Below are positions 16,908 through 29,879 of a DNA stretch of 64,000 nt, in pieces. Position 1 is the stretch's first letter. The number at the start of each line of letters is the position of its first letter. Origin of the DNA: Cichorium intybus (taxonomy: Eukaryota; Streptophyta; Magnoliopsida; Asterales; Asteraceae); NCBI GenBank assembly GCA_023525715.1, contig JAKNSD010000060.1:1-64000 (forward strand), written 5' to 3'. Under the pieces are notes generated by a model. It was not told the DNA's origin. It worked only from the letters and a program-made list of their open reading frames with translations, and made no database searches. Position numbers and translations under genes: made by a program.

Positions 16908-18555
16908 TCAACTGCGATCAGAAATACCCATTAAGTCCAAACACAGTTTGAACTTGGATATTGGAAGAATCTTAGTGAACACATCAGCGGGATTATAATC
17001 TGTATCGATCTTTTCTATGACATAATCACCTTTTTCAATGATATCACGCACAAAATGATAACGAATATCAATGTGTTTTGTACGGTCATGAAACATCTGA
17101 TCTTTACTCAAGAAGATAGCACTTTGATTATCACAAAATACTGTGGTAACCTTTATTCTATCATCGAGTTCTCTAAATAATCCGTTCAACCAAATATCTT
17201 TCTTAACTGCTTCTGTAATCGCCATATACTCTGCCTCTGTAGAAGACAGTGCAACTGTAGACTGTAACTGGGCTTTCCAACTAATAGCACAATCGTTCAG
17301 TGTAAACACATACCCTGTAATGGATCTTCGTTTATCCAAGTCTTTGCCAAAATCTGAATCAACATATCCAACCACCCCAGTGTTAGATTATCCATAGCGT
17401 AGACACATAGAAGACGTACCGCGTAGATAACGTAAGATCCACTGTACTGCTTTCCAATGTTCTCTTCCCGGGTTCGCCATATATCTACTAACCATGCTAA
17501 CTACATAAGCCAAATCAGGGCGTGTGCAGATCATAACATACATCAAAGATCCAACAGGACTAGAGTATGGTACGCGTGCCATGTACTCCATATCAGTCTC
17601 AGTAGTAGGACTTAAAGCGGATGATAACTTGAAATGAGCTGCAAAAGGTGTGTTGACAGGCTTTGCTTCATGCATATTAAAACGTCTTAGGACTTTCTCA
17701 ATGTAACCTTTTTGAGAAAGATGAAAGATCCTAGACTTCCTGTCACGAACAATTTCCATACCTAAAATTTTCTTGGCAGCTCCTAAGTCCTTCATTTCAA
17801 AATCAGCTTTCAACTGGTCTTTTAACTTCTGAATCTCCTTCATATCTTTTGCTGCAATCAACATGTCATCCACGTACAAGAGTAAGTAGATCTTTAAACC
17901 ATCGTCACCTTTCTTGAAATAAACGCAGCTATCATAGGTGCACCTGTTGAATTTGTGACTGGTCATGAAAGAATCGAACCTCTTGTACCATTGTCTAGGA
18001 GACTGCTTGAGGCCATAGAGAGATTTCTTCAATTTACATACGTAGTCCTCCTTGCCAGGAACTACAAAACCTTTAGGTTGTTGCATGAAAATCTCTTCCT
18101 CAAGCTCACCATTTAGGAAAGCTGTAGTAACATCTAGTTGCTCCAACTCATAATCATTTGAAGCAACTAACCCCAACAATGCACGAATAGAAGTGTGTTT
18201 GACTACTGGGGAATAGATGTCAGTATAGTCAACGCCTGGAATTTGACTATAGCCTTTAGCTACCAACCGAGCTTTATATCTTGGTTTCTCATTCGGGTTA
18301 ACAGGTTCTTTGAGCTTGTAGACCCACTTGCATTTAACTGGCCTTTTCCCTTTTGGAATAGGAACTAAATCCCAAGTACCATTTCTTTGCAAGGATTCCA
18401 TCTCATTATGTATAGCAATCATCCAATCACTTGAGTCTTTAGATTTGATAGCCTCATCATAATTTAGAGGCTCCGTTTCCGACTCAATATCATTAGCAAC
18501 AATAAAAGCATAAGCAACAACTTCAGCTTCAACATACCTCTTTGGAAGAACAATT
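16908..18555 (-). pseudogene. Copia internal copy 2, RT and RNase H part
   Basis: Nearly identical to the 3' half of copy 1. RT frame 18422-17388 begins at MIAIHNEMESLQRNGTW and keeps YVDDM. The same TAA (17388-17390) precedes RNase H (17375-16908). Scattered substitutions include Ser-Ala to Ser-Pro at YSSPVG. It breaks at 18555, where the 7.4 kb LTR element has entered at CAATT. The reading frame resumes across the insertion at 25960. Confidence 0.92.
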
Positions 18556-19324
18556 TGAAGGGTTTTCTAGCAAACAATGAACACAAATAATCCTATGGTT
18601 CACATGCAACCCTAGAAAGATCTATGTTTTCTTCTATGAAGATAATAAACTATAACCTAAAGGCCAACAATAAATTCTAAAGATTAAAACAAGAATTACC
18701 AACCTTTGAATCTTGTTCTTGAAGCTAGCAGCACAAGTGTCCTGCCTCAGATGCAAGTCATACCCACAGCAATGGAGAGGACAGTTCAGCAGAGTTTATC
18801 TTGATGTAAATGGCGCAGGTTTTAGGGTGGCCAGGTGCCTCCTTTTATAGCCTCCAAGGGTTACAGCTGAAACCCTAAGGAGCCTCCAAATGGGCAAGCC
18901 TGCTGACCATTTGGACAAGGCTTTCCTTAACCCTAATTAGGGTTTCGAGATCCTTGTGGTGACACCACAAATCTCGCCACCTTTAACCCCTATCCACTGG
19001 CCAGCCTTTTATTCAACTATTGAATAATTACAAAACCAGTCCCTGCACTTTTAATTAATTAATTTAATCACTAAATTAAATCCAATTAATTCTTGATTAA
19101 ATCTCAATTAATTATTATAGTTTCTAATTAATATATTAACACTTAAATATATTAATAAACCATTTAATTAATTCTATTGATTTATTACACAATTAATAAA
19201 TCAACCTTTTACTCTACTGAACTCTATCCTGACCTCCAGCTATGAGGGCAACCCAAATGGACTTTGCTTCAATCAATAAGATAAATATAGTTGTAAAGTC
19301 ATGGCTTAGACACCTAATCCAACA
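18556..19324 (-). repeat. LARD-like element LTR, left (3' LTR)
   Basis: 769 bp, apparently identical to the right LTR. A minus-strand TATA box CTATAAAAGG is at 18841-18850. The U3-like end is AT-rich with TTAATTAATT runs. Confidence 0.93.
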
Positions 19325-19335
19325 GTCTCCCACTT
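19325..19335 (-). other. Polypurine tract of the LARD-like element
   Basis: Minus strand AAGTGGGAGAC directly precedes the LTR start TGTTGGATTAGG, an arrangement common in plant copia elements. Confidence 0.75.
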
Positions 19336-20807
19336 GGATAAGTCTATGACTTTAATTTATCTTCTGATTAATAAACAACCTGCAGCTTCCTAGAAACTGC
19401 TGCCGAACTCTGACCTAGTCAGTTCCGTCCAAAGATAAGTGATCAGATGATCCTCCGTCCAACAAGATATTTTCAGACATGAGACATGGATTGAGATCAA
19501 TCTCTGTCTGACACACTGTTTCCCGATTTCCGATTTTGCTTATGACTTTTAGACTTCTAATTGAACGAATCAATTCAGTCCTGGCTGGCCAGCGCTTCAG
19601 TCAACTTCAAAATCATCGAGTGGCCAACAGATATCTGTTTCCCGTCTGGGTCAAGGGACGAATAAGCTTTGACTAATATGTTATATCTTTTACCCGACAA
19701 ATCACTCACAACAGCACGTTTTATAACATCGAGTTACCGATGCGTTTTCGTACTATCAATGAACAACCGCCTTGCAAATTATAACTCATATCTCTCCACT
19801 TTAAGACCAAAAGATATTATCGTCTCAACATTGCTCGTGATATAATCCATGAAGCAATCCATTGAGCGCGGGTTTATCCAATACTCAAATCTCCATTTCC
19901 AAGTACTCATGAACGTTGCAGCAATCTTATTGCTATGTCTAACTCCTTAGACAATCTACAAACCAATTCATGACAGTCTTCCTTCATACTTACTCCCTAA
20001 GAGTATGAACGACTGTGGATGTTTGAATAATCCAATTATTCAGGAAGTAAACATGCAAAAGCGAAACATAAAATCTGACTGGCAGCTACTCCTGCTAATT
20101 ACCAAGTCTCCACGAGGTAATCACCAAGTCGGATTTATCATAACTATTATCGGTTTCTTATTCTCTTTTAAACTCTCAATTCAAGCCTTTTATATCTATG
20201 TCTATGACCTTTTCACTCTTTCTATGTATCCAAGTGTCTAACACTTATACACTTTATTGCAGATGATCCTATCGGATACTCTTCCGATGATATCTCAATT
20301 TGTCATTTTGTCATTCTGTCATTTTCTCTCACAACTCCATTCCGGTGATGTGTACTGTGACTGCCCATGGTTCTCGGGTCTTTAGTCTACATGACTACAC
20401 CCTAAGACAATTTCGAGGTGTCATGATGTGCCCGTGAACCACACGCCCTCCATCAGAAACCAACGAAATTCTTTAACCATGAAGTCCTATAGCACCACGT
20501 TTTGGTGTAAACAATTACCGATTTGAAAACCCTTTCAAATCAATCACCCTAATCATTTCCCAATGATTTCTCACGTCTGTTCAAAAATCCATTCAGTATT
20601 TTCAGCCAGGCAATATCCTGAATCCAACATACAATGCTCTAAGCATTAAGTCATCAGGATATGTTCATAACACTTCTGATTTGTCCAAGAGGCTCGAGGA
20701 ACCTGATGTAATCTTATTCCAAGCCCTTTCGGAATCCTAAGATTACCAATAATCCTTGTGTCATGATTTCCGGAAACCATTTCCTTTCGGTGACTCTTTC
20801 TTATGCA

Positions 20808-21130
20808 TCTTGAATCCCATCAAGATCATATTCTCAACGGCTAAGTCAATACTGTCAGTCTCATCTATCTGATAGATGTCTATGAACTACGTGAGCATGC
20901 TGCACCTTCTTTGTTTCCTTCATGCCAATTCATTACACTTTGCAATGACAGGAAACTCCATTCCTGGGGTTATGCATCTTGAATCTCATCAAGATCATAT
21001 TGGCAGAATTCTGATCTATCTAATAGATGTTCACAACCACCTGAGTATGTTGTATCTCTTAAAGTCTTTCATAGCGAACCGTTTCTTAACACCAAGTCAT
21101 TACACTTTGTAATGATAAGAGACGTTTCCT
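20808..21130. repeat. Tandem ~160-bp imperfect duplication inside the LARD-like element
   Basis: TTATGCATCTTGAATC begins at about 20801 and again at about 20971. Each copy then runs through a CATCAAGATCATATT block, a TAGATGTTC/TAGATGTC block and a CATTACACTTTG/TAATGA block. There is no coding sense. The repeat suggests conserved RNA structure rather than protein. Confidence 0.7.
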
Positions 21131-21426
21131 AGAACCAGTATGTAACCCTCATACAATGATAGCAGATAACAACGATACTCCCACTGGCTTTGACACCGTT
21201 ATATGACTCTTTCGGACTATTCACAAAATCCAAAACTTATGGCACATTTTGCGAAACCGAAATCCAAACCTTTCCGACATATTAAAGGAAATCTTTCAGG
21301 CTATTCACAAAATCCAAACCTTTTGGCCTATTTTGAGAATCCGAATATCCTTTCTTGCGAGATGCCCATGGGACGAATCTCGGGGCCATGTACCTTTCGT
21401 AATGGCATGCTCTATGTGAGTCCATA

Positions 21427-21465
21427 TTAGTGTGCCGGTAAACCACACACGCTCCACTAACGACT
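21427..21465. repeat. Dispersed ~33-bp motif, four copies in the LARD-like element
   Basis: The word GTGTGCCGGTAA, then CCACACACGCTCCA, recurs at ~20429 (degenerate), ~21429, ~24290 and ~24366. Each copy is followed by a short C/A-rich block (ATCAAC, ACTAACG or similar). Copies lie on one strand within a 4 kb span. Function is unknown. Confidence 0.75.
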
Positions 21466-23009
21466 CACACTATGCCACGCAGAATCCTCTCGGATTACAT
21501 CTTCTATTGAGAGTGCTTCTCTCAGAATCAGTTGCTTGACTCCAAGTGATGACTCATTCAACCAGATGTTCTGTAAGTACATTTCTATGTTCCCTTCTTT
21601 TGATGATTCAATTACTCCCACTGGTTCCTAGACCAGTTGTAAAGATCAATCAAACTGTCACATAGACTGTGTCTCGCGGTAAGGTTCTCTTATTTGGCAG
21701 CAACTGGGCTCACCAATGCTTCTAGCAGTCGGATTACTTATCCGTACCATCTTTAGTGTTTTACCACTACTCGGTATATCACCCGGATCATAACTCCTTA
21801 TGATGGTGACAACAACTACTGGTCAAGCGAAGAGAGGGTATGTCAGGTTTAACAGGAATCTAATTCCTGGTCAAGTCCCAGTGGTGACTAAAGGTTGTTT
21901 CACTTGGCTAATTCCTGAACTCGTTCAGAATTATTCTTACTCCCACTGTTTCCTTAGAACTTGAGTTCTTTCTAAAAGTACTCTTCTTTCAAAGGATAAC
22001 TGGAGTGGCCAATGAAAAACGACATTGCTGATCAGTTTCAGGCTTGTCATGAGATTCAGACGAATGCTACATGACCCTGGACTTTCTATGTACTAGTGGG
22101 ATGATCCCAGCTTTACATTTCAGACAGTGTCGACATAACCTACTTAGTCTAAGATGTGGTCGGAATATGGCTTCTGCGGTCTGACTGGTTGAATGTTCAA
22201 TTCATTGAAAAATTAGTCGGAAATGTATCCAGTGTATCTTATACACCGAGGATCAAAACTATTTCGATCAATGCTCCATCATCTTCCCTTAGACACATTA
22301 TAACCATTAGTGTTCTTGGAAGAGGATAAACTGTGAAACATTTTCTCAGTCTATGTTGTTACTCAGGTTCTGTTGATTTTATGCTTCCTTTGAAATCTTT
22401 GAACACTTCAAGGTTCCAATCAATCGCTTATTCCGATAAGCGAAGCCATATTTGTCAAACCATTTGGCAAATATCATGAAGCATAACTAATCGTGTTCTG
22501 TTCAAATATTCGAGCAATACACAGTAACTTATGTGTTTGTTGCTCAAAATCTTAATACCTTTACATCTCTATGTAACTTTATGACTTTGTTAATATTGTT
22601 CAAGACATACAATCATCACCTGACTCCAAGTCAGCTGATTCCAAAATCCTATCCATTGGATCTTTGGGCGATTCCTTTCTTGCCACAATTAATTTTATTA
22701 AGCACTCAATTCATCACGTGACTTTAAGTCAAATGATTCCAAAGTCCTGTCCAACTGGACCTTTGGTTGAAGTGATTCTCATAAAATTCACTTTAACAAT
22801 CATAAAGAACACAATATATAAGTCCAATCCCATTGGATGTTTCAACATTCAAGTTATTACCATTTACGTCATCAACACATTCACACAACATTTCGAGGAC
22901 AATTAAAACAACCATTTTTAAGAAAAAATTTCATTAAACCAGAATTATCCTCAGAACAATGTACAATGCGAATCTATGTTAAATGTATCTATAAACCAAT
23001 AACAAGAAC

Positions 23010-23272
23010 AGATATCTAGCTTAACTCCAAAAATGCACGAGCTCCATATCTAATCTGAATATGCTCCTGTGCGACAACATCCCGCATCCTACAGAGTCCG
23101 TGCATACAGAGCAAATGTGAGAAACACATCCTGTATCAAGGAAATGAGGATCAGGTATTCTGAGTTTTAAGATATTACTGAGTCTGCCAAACAGTTTGGC
23201 TTTAGAGCATTTTTCCAATCTTTCTGTGACTGTGTCCCACCTTATGGATTCCCAGTTTGAAACATCGAACAA
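23010..23272 (-). pseudogene. Copia protease remnant in the LARD-like element
   Basis: An 83-codon minus-strand frame contains FLDTGCVSHIC, matching the LDTGC-SHIC signature around the copia protease active site. Downstream the similarity moves to another frame (RYGARAF near 23040), indicating a frameshift, then stops at ~23015. It is too short to function. It links the element to copia ancestry. Confidence 0.55.
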
Positions 23273-23558
23273 TCGGTCCAGACGATCTGGATCATTTCTT
23301 GATGCACCTTAATACTGGACTCAATCCTGAAGCAGCTGAATTAATGGAACTATGCTTCTCCATGAACGATTCATATAGAGTCGACATTGAATGCACTTCC
23401 ACGATTGTCTTATCCGGTTACCCTTTCTGTTCATCTGGACGAACAGATCAGCGAGTTGAGCTAATGCTTAACTCCCGATCCCAAAGGGAAACCAGTTTTA
23501 TACTGTTCGCCTATGTATCCCTCAATCTCGGGAACACGCAAACTGGTGCTACTTCCTT

Positions 23559-23816
23559 CTAGCTTGCATCTTCAAGCTCTTTGAAGATCCTAGTTCGTTC
23601 TCCTTTTTCAACCAGTTCTCGGAACCTTTCCTCAACTAGCTGTGCTAACTTATCAGACCCCTGGAATTCTAAATCCCTGCGGAACTCGGGGTTAATGATT
23701 AATAGCATAAGGCAACGAACTTCCTTGGATTCAATAGTCAAGGAGTCATGCTCACAAGCTGTGGTGTGATGCCATGTTTGGGAGCGGACACTCAGTTTGA
23801 TATGGTTCCCCAGCAA
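23559..23816 (-). pseudogene. Possible copia gag remnant in the LARD-like element
   Basis: An 85-codon frame ends LVEERFRELVEKGERTRIFK. Its INPEFRRDLE and ERFRE-x4-ERTR pattern resembles the copia gag segment of the form PEL-x2-LE followed by LFQEQAR-ER. It sits upstream of the protease remnant in element orientation, as gag should. Assignment is by pattern only. Confidence 0.4.
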
Positions 23817-25177
23817 AACTAAGAACTATTCTCTAATTGCAAAACCGTATCACATAGTTCAGGCCAGTCAGCCTTACCATACTAAATAGGTGCTTTCTGA
23901 AGCTCTCAGAAATGGGTGAAGGAGGAGAAGAAGGAGAAAGACACTTTCTTCAGACATATATAAAATTTGAATTTTATTCGTTTAATTAATCCTTTTAAAT
24001 AATTACCCAATTTATTATTTAACAAGGCTAGGACCCAAAATACCCCAACTATGCTGTGAAGAGGGATGCCGTAGTCACAACACAGTGGTCATTAAGGTAG
24101 ATAACTTTTATCAATTTCAGTCTTATGAAATTCCTAGATCTCTGAGACTCATTGAACTATTCAATGGCATGTTTAATCTCGGATATGCCCCACCGTTTGT
24201 GACTGGGATGCCGAGGATCACAAACCGGGTGTGAATAACCATGCAAATTAGCTTGGTACTCTCGGGGTCCATTATCATCTCAAATTGATGTGCCGGTTAA
24301 CCACACACGCTCCATCAACAATGATAACACCCGAGAAACCCATTGCCACTCTTTATGAACCCCCATTGGTGTGCCGGTAACCCACACACGCTCCACCAAC
24401 GTTTCATAAAGTGCAATGTGCAATTTCATGGGTTAGCATCAAATTCACATTTTTTATCCTAAAGTAACTAGATTGGGTTTTGTTCAAGGTTCTAGTACTT
24501 TCAATTATAGCATTATACTTTTAAGAGGCTTAACGGTTCTATCAAACCCGTTCGGCTAACGACACTTGACTGGCCAGGAGAGCGGTGGGTAAGAGTGGAT
24601 ACCCATTAGACTAACATTTTATAGTCAGTCGCCTTATACCCTCTTTATAGGACAGTTTTGTGAATGAGGCCTACTTGCGGTAAGACTAACCAATTTTCTT
24701 ATATATAAATAATTAACTTTTAATCATAAATATATAAGATATATTTTAATCTTATTAAAATATTTTAGAATTAATTTATTCAGAATTTTCGCTAATTTAT
24801 TCTAATTTTTCGAAAATTTTAAATTAATCCTTTGAGCTGATTTAATTTATCTTTTAATTAACAATTAATTAAATTAATTAAATCTAAGATAGATATTATA
24901 AATTAATCAAATTAATTTTCTATCTAATAACCCTAGTTGGTCGAAATTTGCATGCAAGGCAATTAGGGTTCCAGTTATTCAATTTAGTAAACTACCAAAA
25001 ATAACAACCAACTAAACAAGGCAAGCAAATCAAAGGGGAAACAAAGGGTGGCGGCTAGGGTTAGGAAACCCTAGCCTAGATTTCGACCAAAAACCATTCC
25101 AAGGAGTGTTTTTCGCAAAAACACTCATGACACAAACAATTTATGCAGTTTATATCAATCACAAGAAAACAGCCTAC

Positions 25178-25189
25178 GCTCTGATACCA
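25178..25189 (-). other. Primer binding site of the LARD-like element
   Basis: Minus strand TGGTATCAGAGC, one base from the 5' LTR. It matches initiator tRNA-Met, as in the host copia element. About 1.2 kb of leader separates it from the gag-like remnant. Confidence 0.9.
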
Positions 25190-25190
25190 C

Positions 25191-25959
25191 TGAAGGGTTT
25201 TCTAGCAAACAATGAACACAAATAATCCTATGGTTCACATGCAACCCTAGAAAGATCTATGTTTTCTTCTATGAAGATAATAAACTATAACCTAAAGGCC
25301 AACAATAAATTCTAAAGATTAAAACAAGAATTACCAACCTTTGAATCTTGTTCTTGAAGCTAGCAGCACAAGTGTCCTGCCTCAGATGCAAGTCATACCC
25401 ACAGCAATGGAGAGGACAGTTCAGCAGAGTTTATCTTGATGTAAATGGCGCAGGTTTTAGGGTGGCCAGGTGCCTCCTTTTATAGCCTCCAAGGGTTACA
25501 GCTGAAACCCTAAGGAGCCTCCAAATGGGCAAGCCTGCTGACCATTTGGACAAGGCTTTCCTTAACCCTAATTAGGGTTTCGAGATCCTTGTGGTGACAC
25601 CACAAATCTCGCCACCTTTAACCCCTATCCACTGGCCAGCCTTTTATTCAACTATTGAATAATTACAAAACCAGTCCCTGCACTTTTAATTAATTAATTT
25701 AATCACTAAATTAAATCCAATTAATTCTTGATTAAATCTCAATTAATTATTATAGTTTCTAATTAATATATTAACACTTAAATATATTAATAAACCATTT
25801 AATTAATTCTATTGATTTATTACACAATTAATAAATCAACCTTTTACTCTACTGAACTCTATCCTGACCTCCAGCTATGAGGGCAACCCAAATGGACTTT
25901 GCTTCAATCAATAAGATAAATATAGTTGTAAAGTCATGGCTTAGACACCTAATCCAACA
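25191..25959 (-). repeat. LARD-like element LTR, right (5' LTR)
   Basis: 769 bp, apparently identical to 18556-19324. The TATA box is at 25476-25485. It is followed by the CAATT duplication and resumption of copia internal copy 2. Confidence 0.93.
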
Positions 25960-28377
25960 CAATTTGTCTTCTCGGCCTATCTCTTGCAATGCTTCGAGTA
26001 GTAGCTTGTGGTTGTGAACTTGTTGTTTCTTCAACAACGACATGCTCATTTGGCGAGGAAGACTCTTGTTGCTCAACTGGACTCGGAATGGTGACAGGTG
26101 AAGTAGGAAACTCCACCTCCATTTGAGCTTTCTCTTCATTTGCTTTTGATGATGCGACTGTATCTTCTGTAGAGTCGGAAGTTTGATGAATCATAGCAGA
26201 CTCGTCAAAAATAACATCTCTTGAGATGATGATTTTATTTAGATCATTGCTCCATAACTTGTAACCTTTAACTCCTGGATTATAACCAAGAAAGACACAT
26301 TTAAGTGCTCTCGGTTCTAACTTCCCATTGTCAACTCGTGTATAAGCTGGACATCCAAAAGGTTTCAGATGTGTATAATCGGAAGGTTTCCCGGACCATA
26401 ACTCATACGGAGTTTTCTTTTCGATTGCTCGTGACGGTGATCGGTTGATAACATAGCAAGCAGTAGAAGCAGCCACCGCCCAAAAAGACTTTGGCAATTT
26501 GGAATTTGAAAGCATACATCTGACCTTCTCCATAATGGTGCGATTCATCCTTTCGGCTACACCATTTTGTTGAGGCGTATGGACTACCGTGAAATGTCGA
26601 GTAATGCCTTCCTTCCGGCAATAGGCATTAAACTCTTCTAAGCAAAACTCTAGTCCATTATCCGTACGAAGATACTTTACTACCAATCCTGATTGCTTTT
26701 CAACCTGAACTTCCAGTCTCTGAAGGTAGAGAAAACGTCTCTCTTATGTTTTAAGAAGAAACACCACACCTTCCTGGAGAAATCGTCAGTGATAGTGAGC
26801 ATATAGTTAGCTCCACCTTTAGAAGCAACTCGAGCTGGTCCCCACAAATCCGAGTGGACATAGTCGAGTGGTCCTTTCGTTGTATGGATACCACTTGCAA
26901 ACCTCACTCGTTTTGCCTTGCCATATACACAGTCTTCACAGAACTCCAAATCAACAATCTTTTGTTGACCAAGTAAACCTCTTCGACTCAATTCTGACAT
27001 GCCTTGAAAACTCATATGGCCAAGTCGAAGGTGCCAAAGACGGGACTGATCTGGATCAGAAAGAGACTTTGAAACAACAGCAGCATCACTCGAAACTGTT
27101 TGCCCGTCAAGAAAGTAGAGGTCGGAGGTTTTTCGATTGGCTCTCAGTTTGTCGGAACCATCTTTGAACACCCTGAGAACTCCACCTTTACCGGCAAACT
27201 CGTATCCCTTTTTATCAAAGGAACTGAGAGATAACAAGTTTCTTCTGAGGTCAGGGACATATCTAATATCCCCAATGGTTCGGATAACGCCATCAAACAT
27301 ACGGATTCTGACTGAACCATGTTCAAGAACTGGACATGTAGTATTGTTACCCATCAACACATATCCCTGGTTAACCTTTTCAAATGTGTAAAACCAACTT
27401 TTGTTGTGACACATATGAAAAGTACAACCAAAGTCGAGTATCCAATCACCAGTGGAATCCAGTTTATCTGAATAAACTGTCAAGAGTTCTCCAATACATT
27501 CGACCTCTGCTACATCGGCTTCACCCGAAGTGCTAGCTTGTTTACCATTTGCTGCAGCCTTCTCTTTTTCTTTATTCTTCAACTTGAAACATTCTTCAAG
27601 CACATGTCCCTTCTTGTGACAATAGTTGCAAAACTTTCGTTTTCTTTTTGACTTGGATCTGGTTCTGTTGGAAGATTGAGAAGTTCTACTTCTCTCTGTT
27701 GTTCGTCCTCTGACATTTAAACCTTCGGCTTTAGAATCACTTGAACCACCACCGGTAATATGCTTCATCTTCTCTTTAGAATCCAAAGTTGTAAAGACTT
27801 CATCTAAAACAAGAGTGTCACGACTGTAGATGATTGTATCACGAAAATGGCTATAGGATTCGGGCAACGATGACAACAAAAATAAAGCCAAGTCTTCATC
27901 TTCATATTGAACATCCATATTCTCCAAGTTATTTACTAACTCTTTGAATGTAGACAAATGTTCAGCTAGCGAGCCTCCTTCAATCATCTTGAGATTAAAC
28001 AACCGTTGCTTTAGATGCAACTTGTTCGGTAAGCTCTTTGTCATCAATAACTGCTCCAACTTCAGCCACAAAGCAGCCGCCGACGTTTCTTTTAGAACAT
28101 CTTGTAAAACAACGTTTGACAAGTGCAAACGAATTTGAGATAAATCCTTCAGATCTTTCATCTCCTTTTCTTCTTCGGTCCATGTATTGGGCATCCTTTC
28201 GAAGCCCAAGAGCGCCTTGTGTAAATCCATCTGAATGAGAATATCTCTCATCTTTACTTGCCTAATCGGGTATTCCGATCCAGCAGTGGAATATCGTATT
28301 TCACCGAATACATGATTTATTACTTGATAAAATGATCCCAACAAGCTAATATCAAAACCCGGATGCTCTGATACCAA
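25960..28377 (-). pseudogene. Copia internal copy 2, gag to integrase part
   Basis: Gag, CCHC knuckle, the same DFG protease motif, gag-pre-integrase and the first integrase Asp are read in 28377-26680. A one-base loss near 26711 (a TT where copy 1 has TTT) shifts the frame after STFRDWK. The remaining integrase, with RTDNG and NGVAER, is in another frame (26686-25949). It joins the RT half beyond the inserted LARD-like element. This copy is therefore broken three ways: frameshift, insertion and RNase H stop. Confidence 0.92.
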
Positions 28378-28378
28378 T

Positions 28379-28853
28379 TGTTGTAAAATACGACGGATCC
28401 GAATTGACTTTAGACAATATTAGCTCAATGCGGAATAGGATCAAAATTATCAAACGGTAATAATCACAACGAAAATACGAATAAAGTAAATAAAATAGAG
28501 ACACGAGGATTTACGTGGAAAACCCAAATCGGGAAAAACCACGGGCGGAGGAAGCCGAGAACCAATTCACTATATTTTGTGGTGTTTACAAAAGGTTTGG
28601 AGAAATATAAAAATACAAAGAGTTTATAACTCTTATGTATTAATAAGAAGATGAATAAGAATAGAAGATGTTTTGGTGTGGTGTGCATCAATGATCTTCT
28701 AACCTATTTATACTAAAATTTCTACATGCCATTTAAGGAAAAATGGCTCATATGTTGAATTCTTTACAAGCCACATTTGAAAATTGATTAGCAGCCATTT
28801 GAAAATACAGCCTTTGAATAAAAGATTGTTGAATTTTGAAGACATATTCTTCA
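28379..28853 (-). repeat. Copia LTR 3 (5' LTR of internal copy 2), 475 bp
   Basis: TGTTGTAAAATACG to CATATTCTTCA, followed by the ACCCC duplication. It lacks 7 bp (AGTGTTG) present in LTRs 1 and 2 and has a few substitutions. Confidence 0.92.
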
Positions 28854-29764
28854 ACCCCGATAAATGACTGAGTATGGAAGTAACAAATTCACAGAGGGAA
28901 AACAGAGGATCGATGGTGATGTGAGTGGTGAGTAATGATGAAGAAACGACGATGGTTGGGTGCGGCGGTGGTTTTTCCCGATACCTGGTAGATCAGCGGG
29001 TGTGAGGAAAACGGTCACGAGGACTCAACCCTCTGTGGGGCGGTGGCAGATGGGTCGTACACGGCGGAGGGACATGGCGGGATCACCTTCACCAGATCAG
29101 ATGGAGGAGCTACGGTTGCCAGAGCCATTGGAAGCGATGGGGTCGAAGTCTGAACCGGCATTCACTGCCTCTAGGAGAATGATGGGTTGGGAAGAGATGG
29201 AGAATAAGAGAGTGACCTCCGAAGGCGGTGAATTCGACGATGAAGGTGGGTTTGAACCCACTGAGTTCACTTTTCCTTTGGTATTGGTTTGATTGCGTTG
29301 CTTGAGGGGCATCATCGGGTGGGGAGAAGCGTAGCTTGAGGTCGTGACTGGTCCACCATCGCCAGAGATAAAAAGGGTTAGAGGAGTCTTTACCGCCGGA
29401 AAGAAATGGTATCGGTGGAGATGATGGTAGCCGGCTGGATCGAGCCTAGAGGTATACATCTTTGACTTGTTGACTTTCACATTAGGTTTTATTTACGTAG
29501 CATTTGTTGGATCATATCAACTGGTGGGCTAAGTGATTGGATTGTATTTTCTTATAAGGCTTGAAGTTGGACTTATTCTCTTGGGTTTGTCTAACCGATG
29601 GCCTAACAAAAAGGATTTCAATATTTTATTTAATTAATCAATTAATTATTTAAGATATAAGCTTATTATATTAAATGCCATTTAAATCCATTAATAGAAA
29701 TAATACGGATTTTAATATGAGTTTAAGTCACAAAAAATATATATAAAAAGGAAAATGCATTCTT

Positions 29765-29879
<115 letters not shown>

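Larger units (their letters stand above)
18556..25959 (-). mobile_element. Non-autonomous LTR retrotransposon (LARD-like), 7.4 kb
   Basis: Two 769-bp LTRs (18556-19324 and 25191-25959) begin TGAAGGGTTTTCTAGC and end CCTAATCCAACA. They look identical by eye, implying recent insertion. CAATT flanks the element at 18551-18555 and 25960-25964. A tRNA-Met primer site (25178-25189) and polypurine tract (19325-19335) place it on the minus strand. The 5.85 kb interior has no frame over about 100 codons. It has faint copia gag and protease remnants near 23.0-23.8 kb and many internal repeats and hairpins. It must be mobilised by proteins of another copia element. Confidence 0.9.
11559..28853 (-). mobile_element. 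Three-LTR Ty1/copia array (LTR-int-LTR-int-LTR)
   Basis: Three LTRs of one family lie in the same orientation at 11559-12040, 16265-16746 and 28379-28853, separated by two internal regions in minus orientation. The outermost LTRs are flanked by the same 5 bp, ACCCC (11554-11558 and 28854-28858), so the array descends from one insertion. The middle LTR has no duplication of its own and is joined directly to internal sequence on both sides. The likely origin is unequal recombination between LTRs of the same element. The second internal region is split by a 7.4 kb LTR element (18556-25959). Confidence 0.9.

Noticed and set aside
20005..23019. Plus-strand frames of 60-80 codons within the LARD-like element
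   Set aside because: Wrong strand for the element and no similarity to gag or pol. Treated as non-coding.
28960..29480. Overlapping plus and minus frames of 110 and 127 codons in a GC-richer patch
   Set aside because: They lie within the Ty3-type LTR, have no recognisable domain and no splice or start context.
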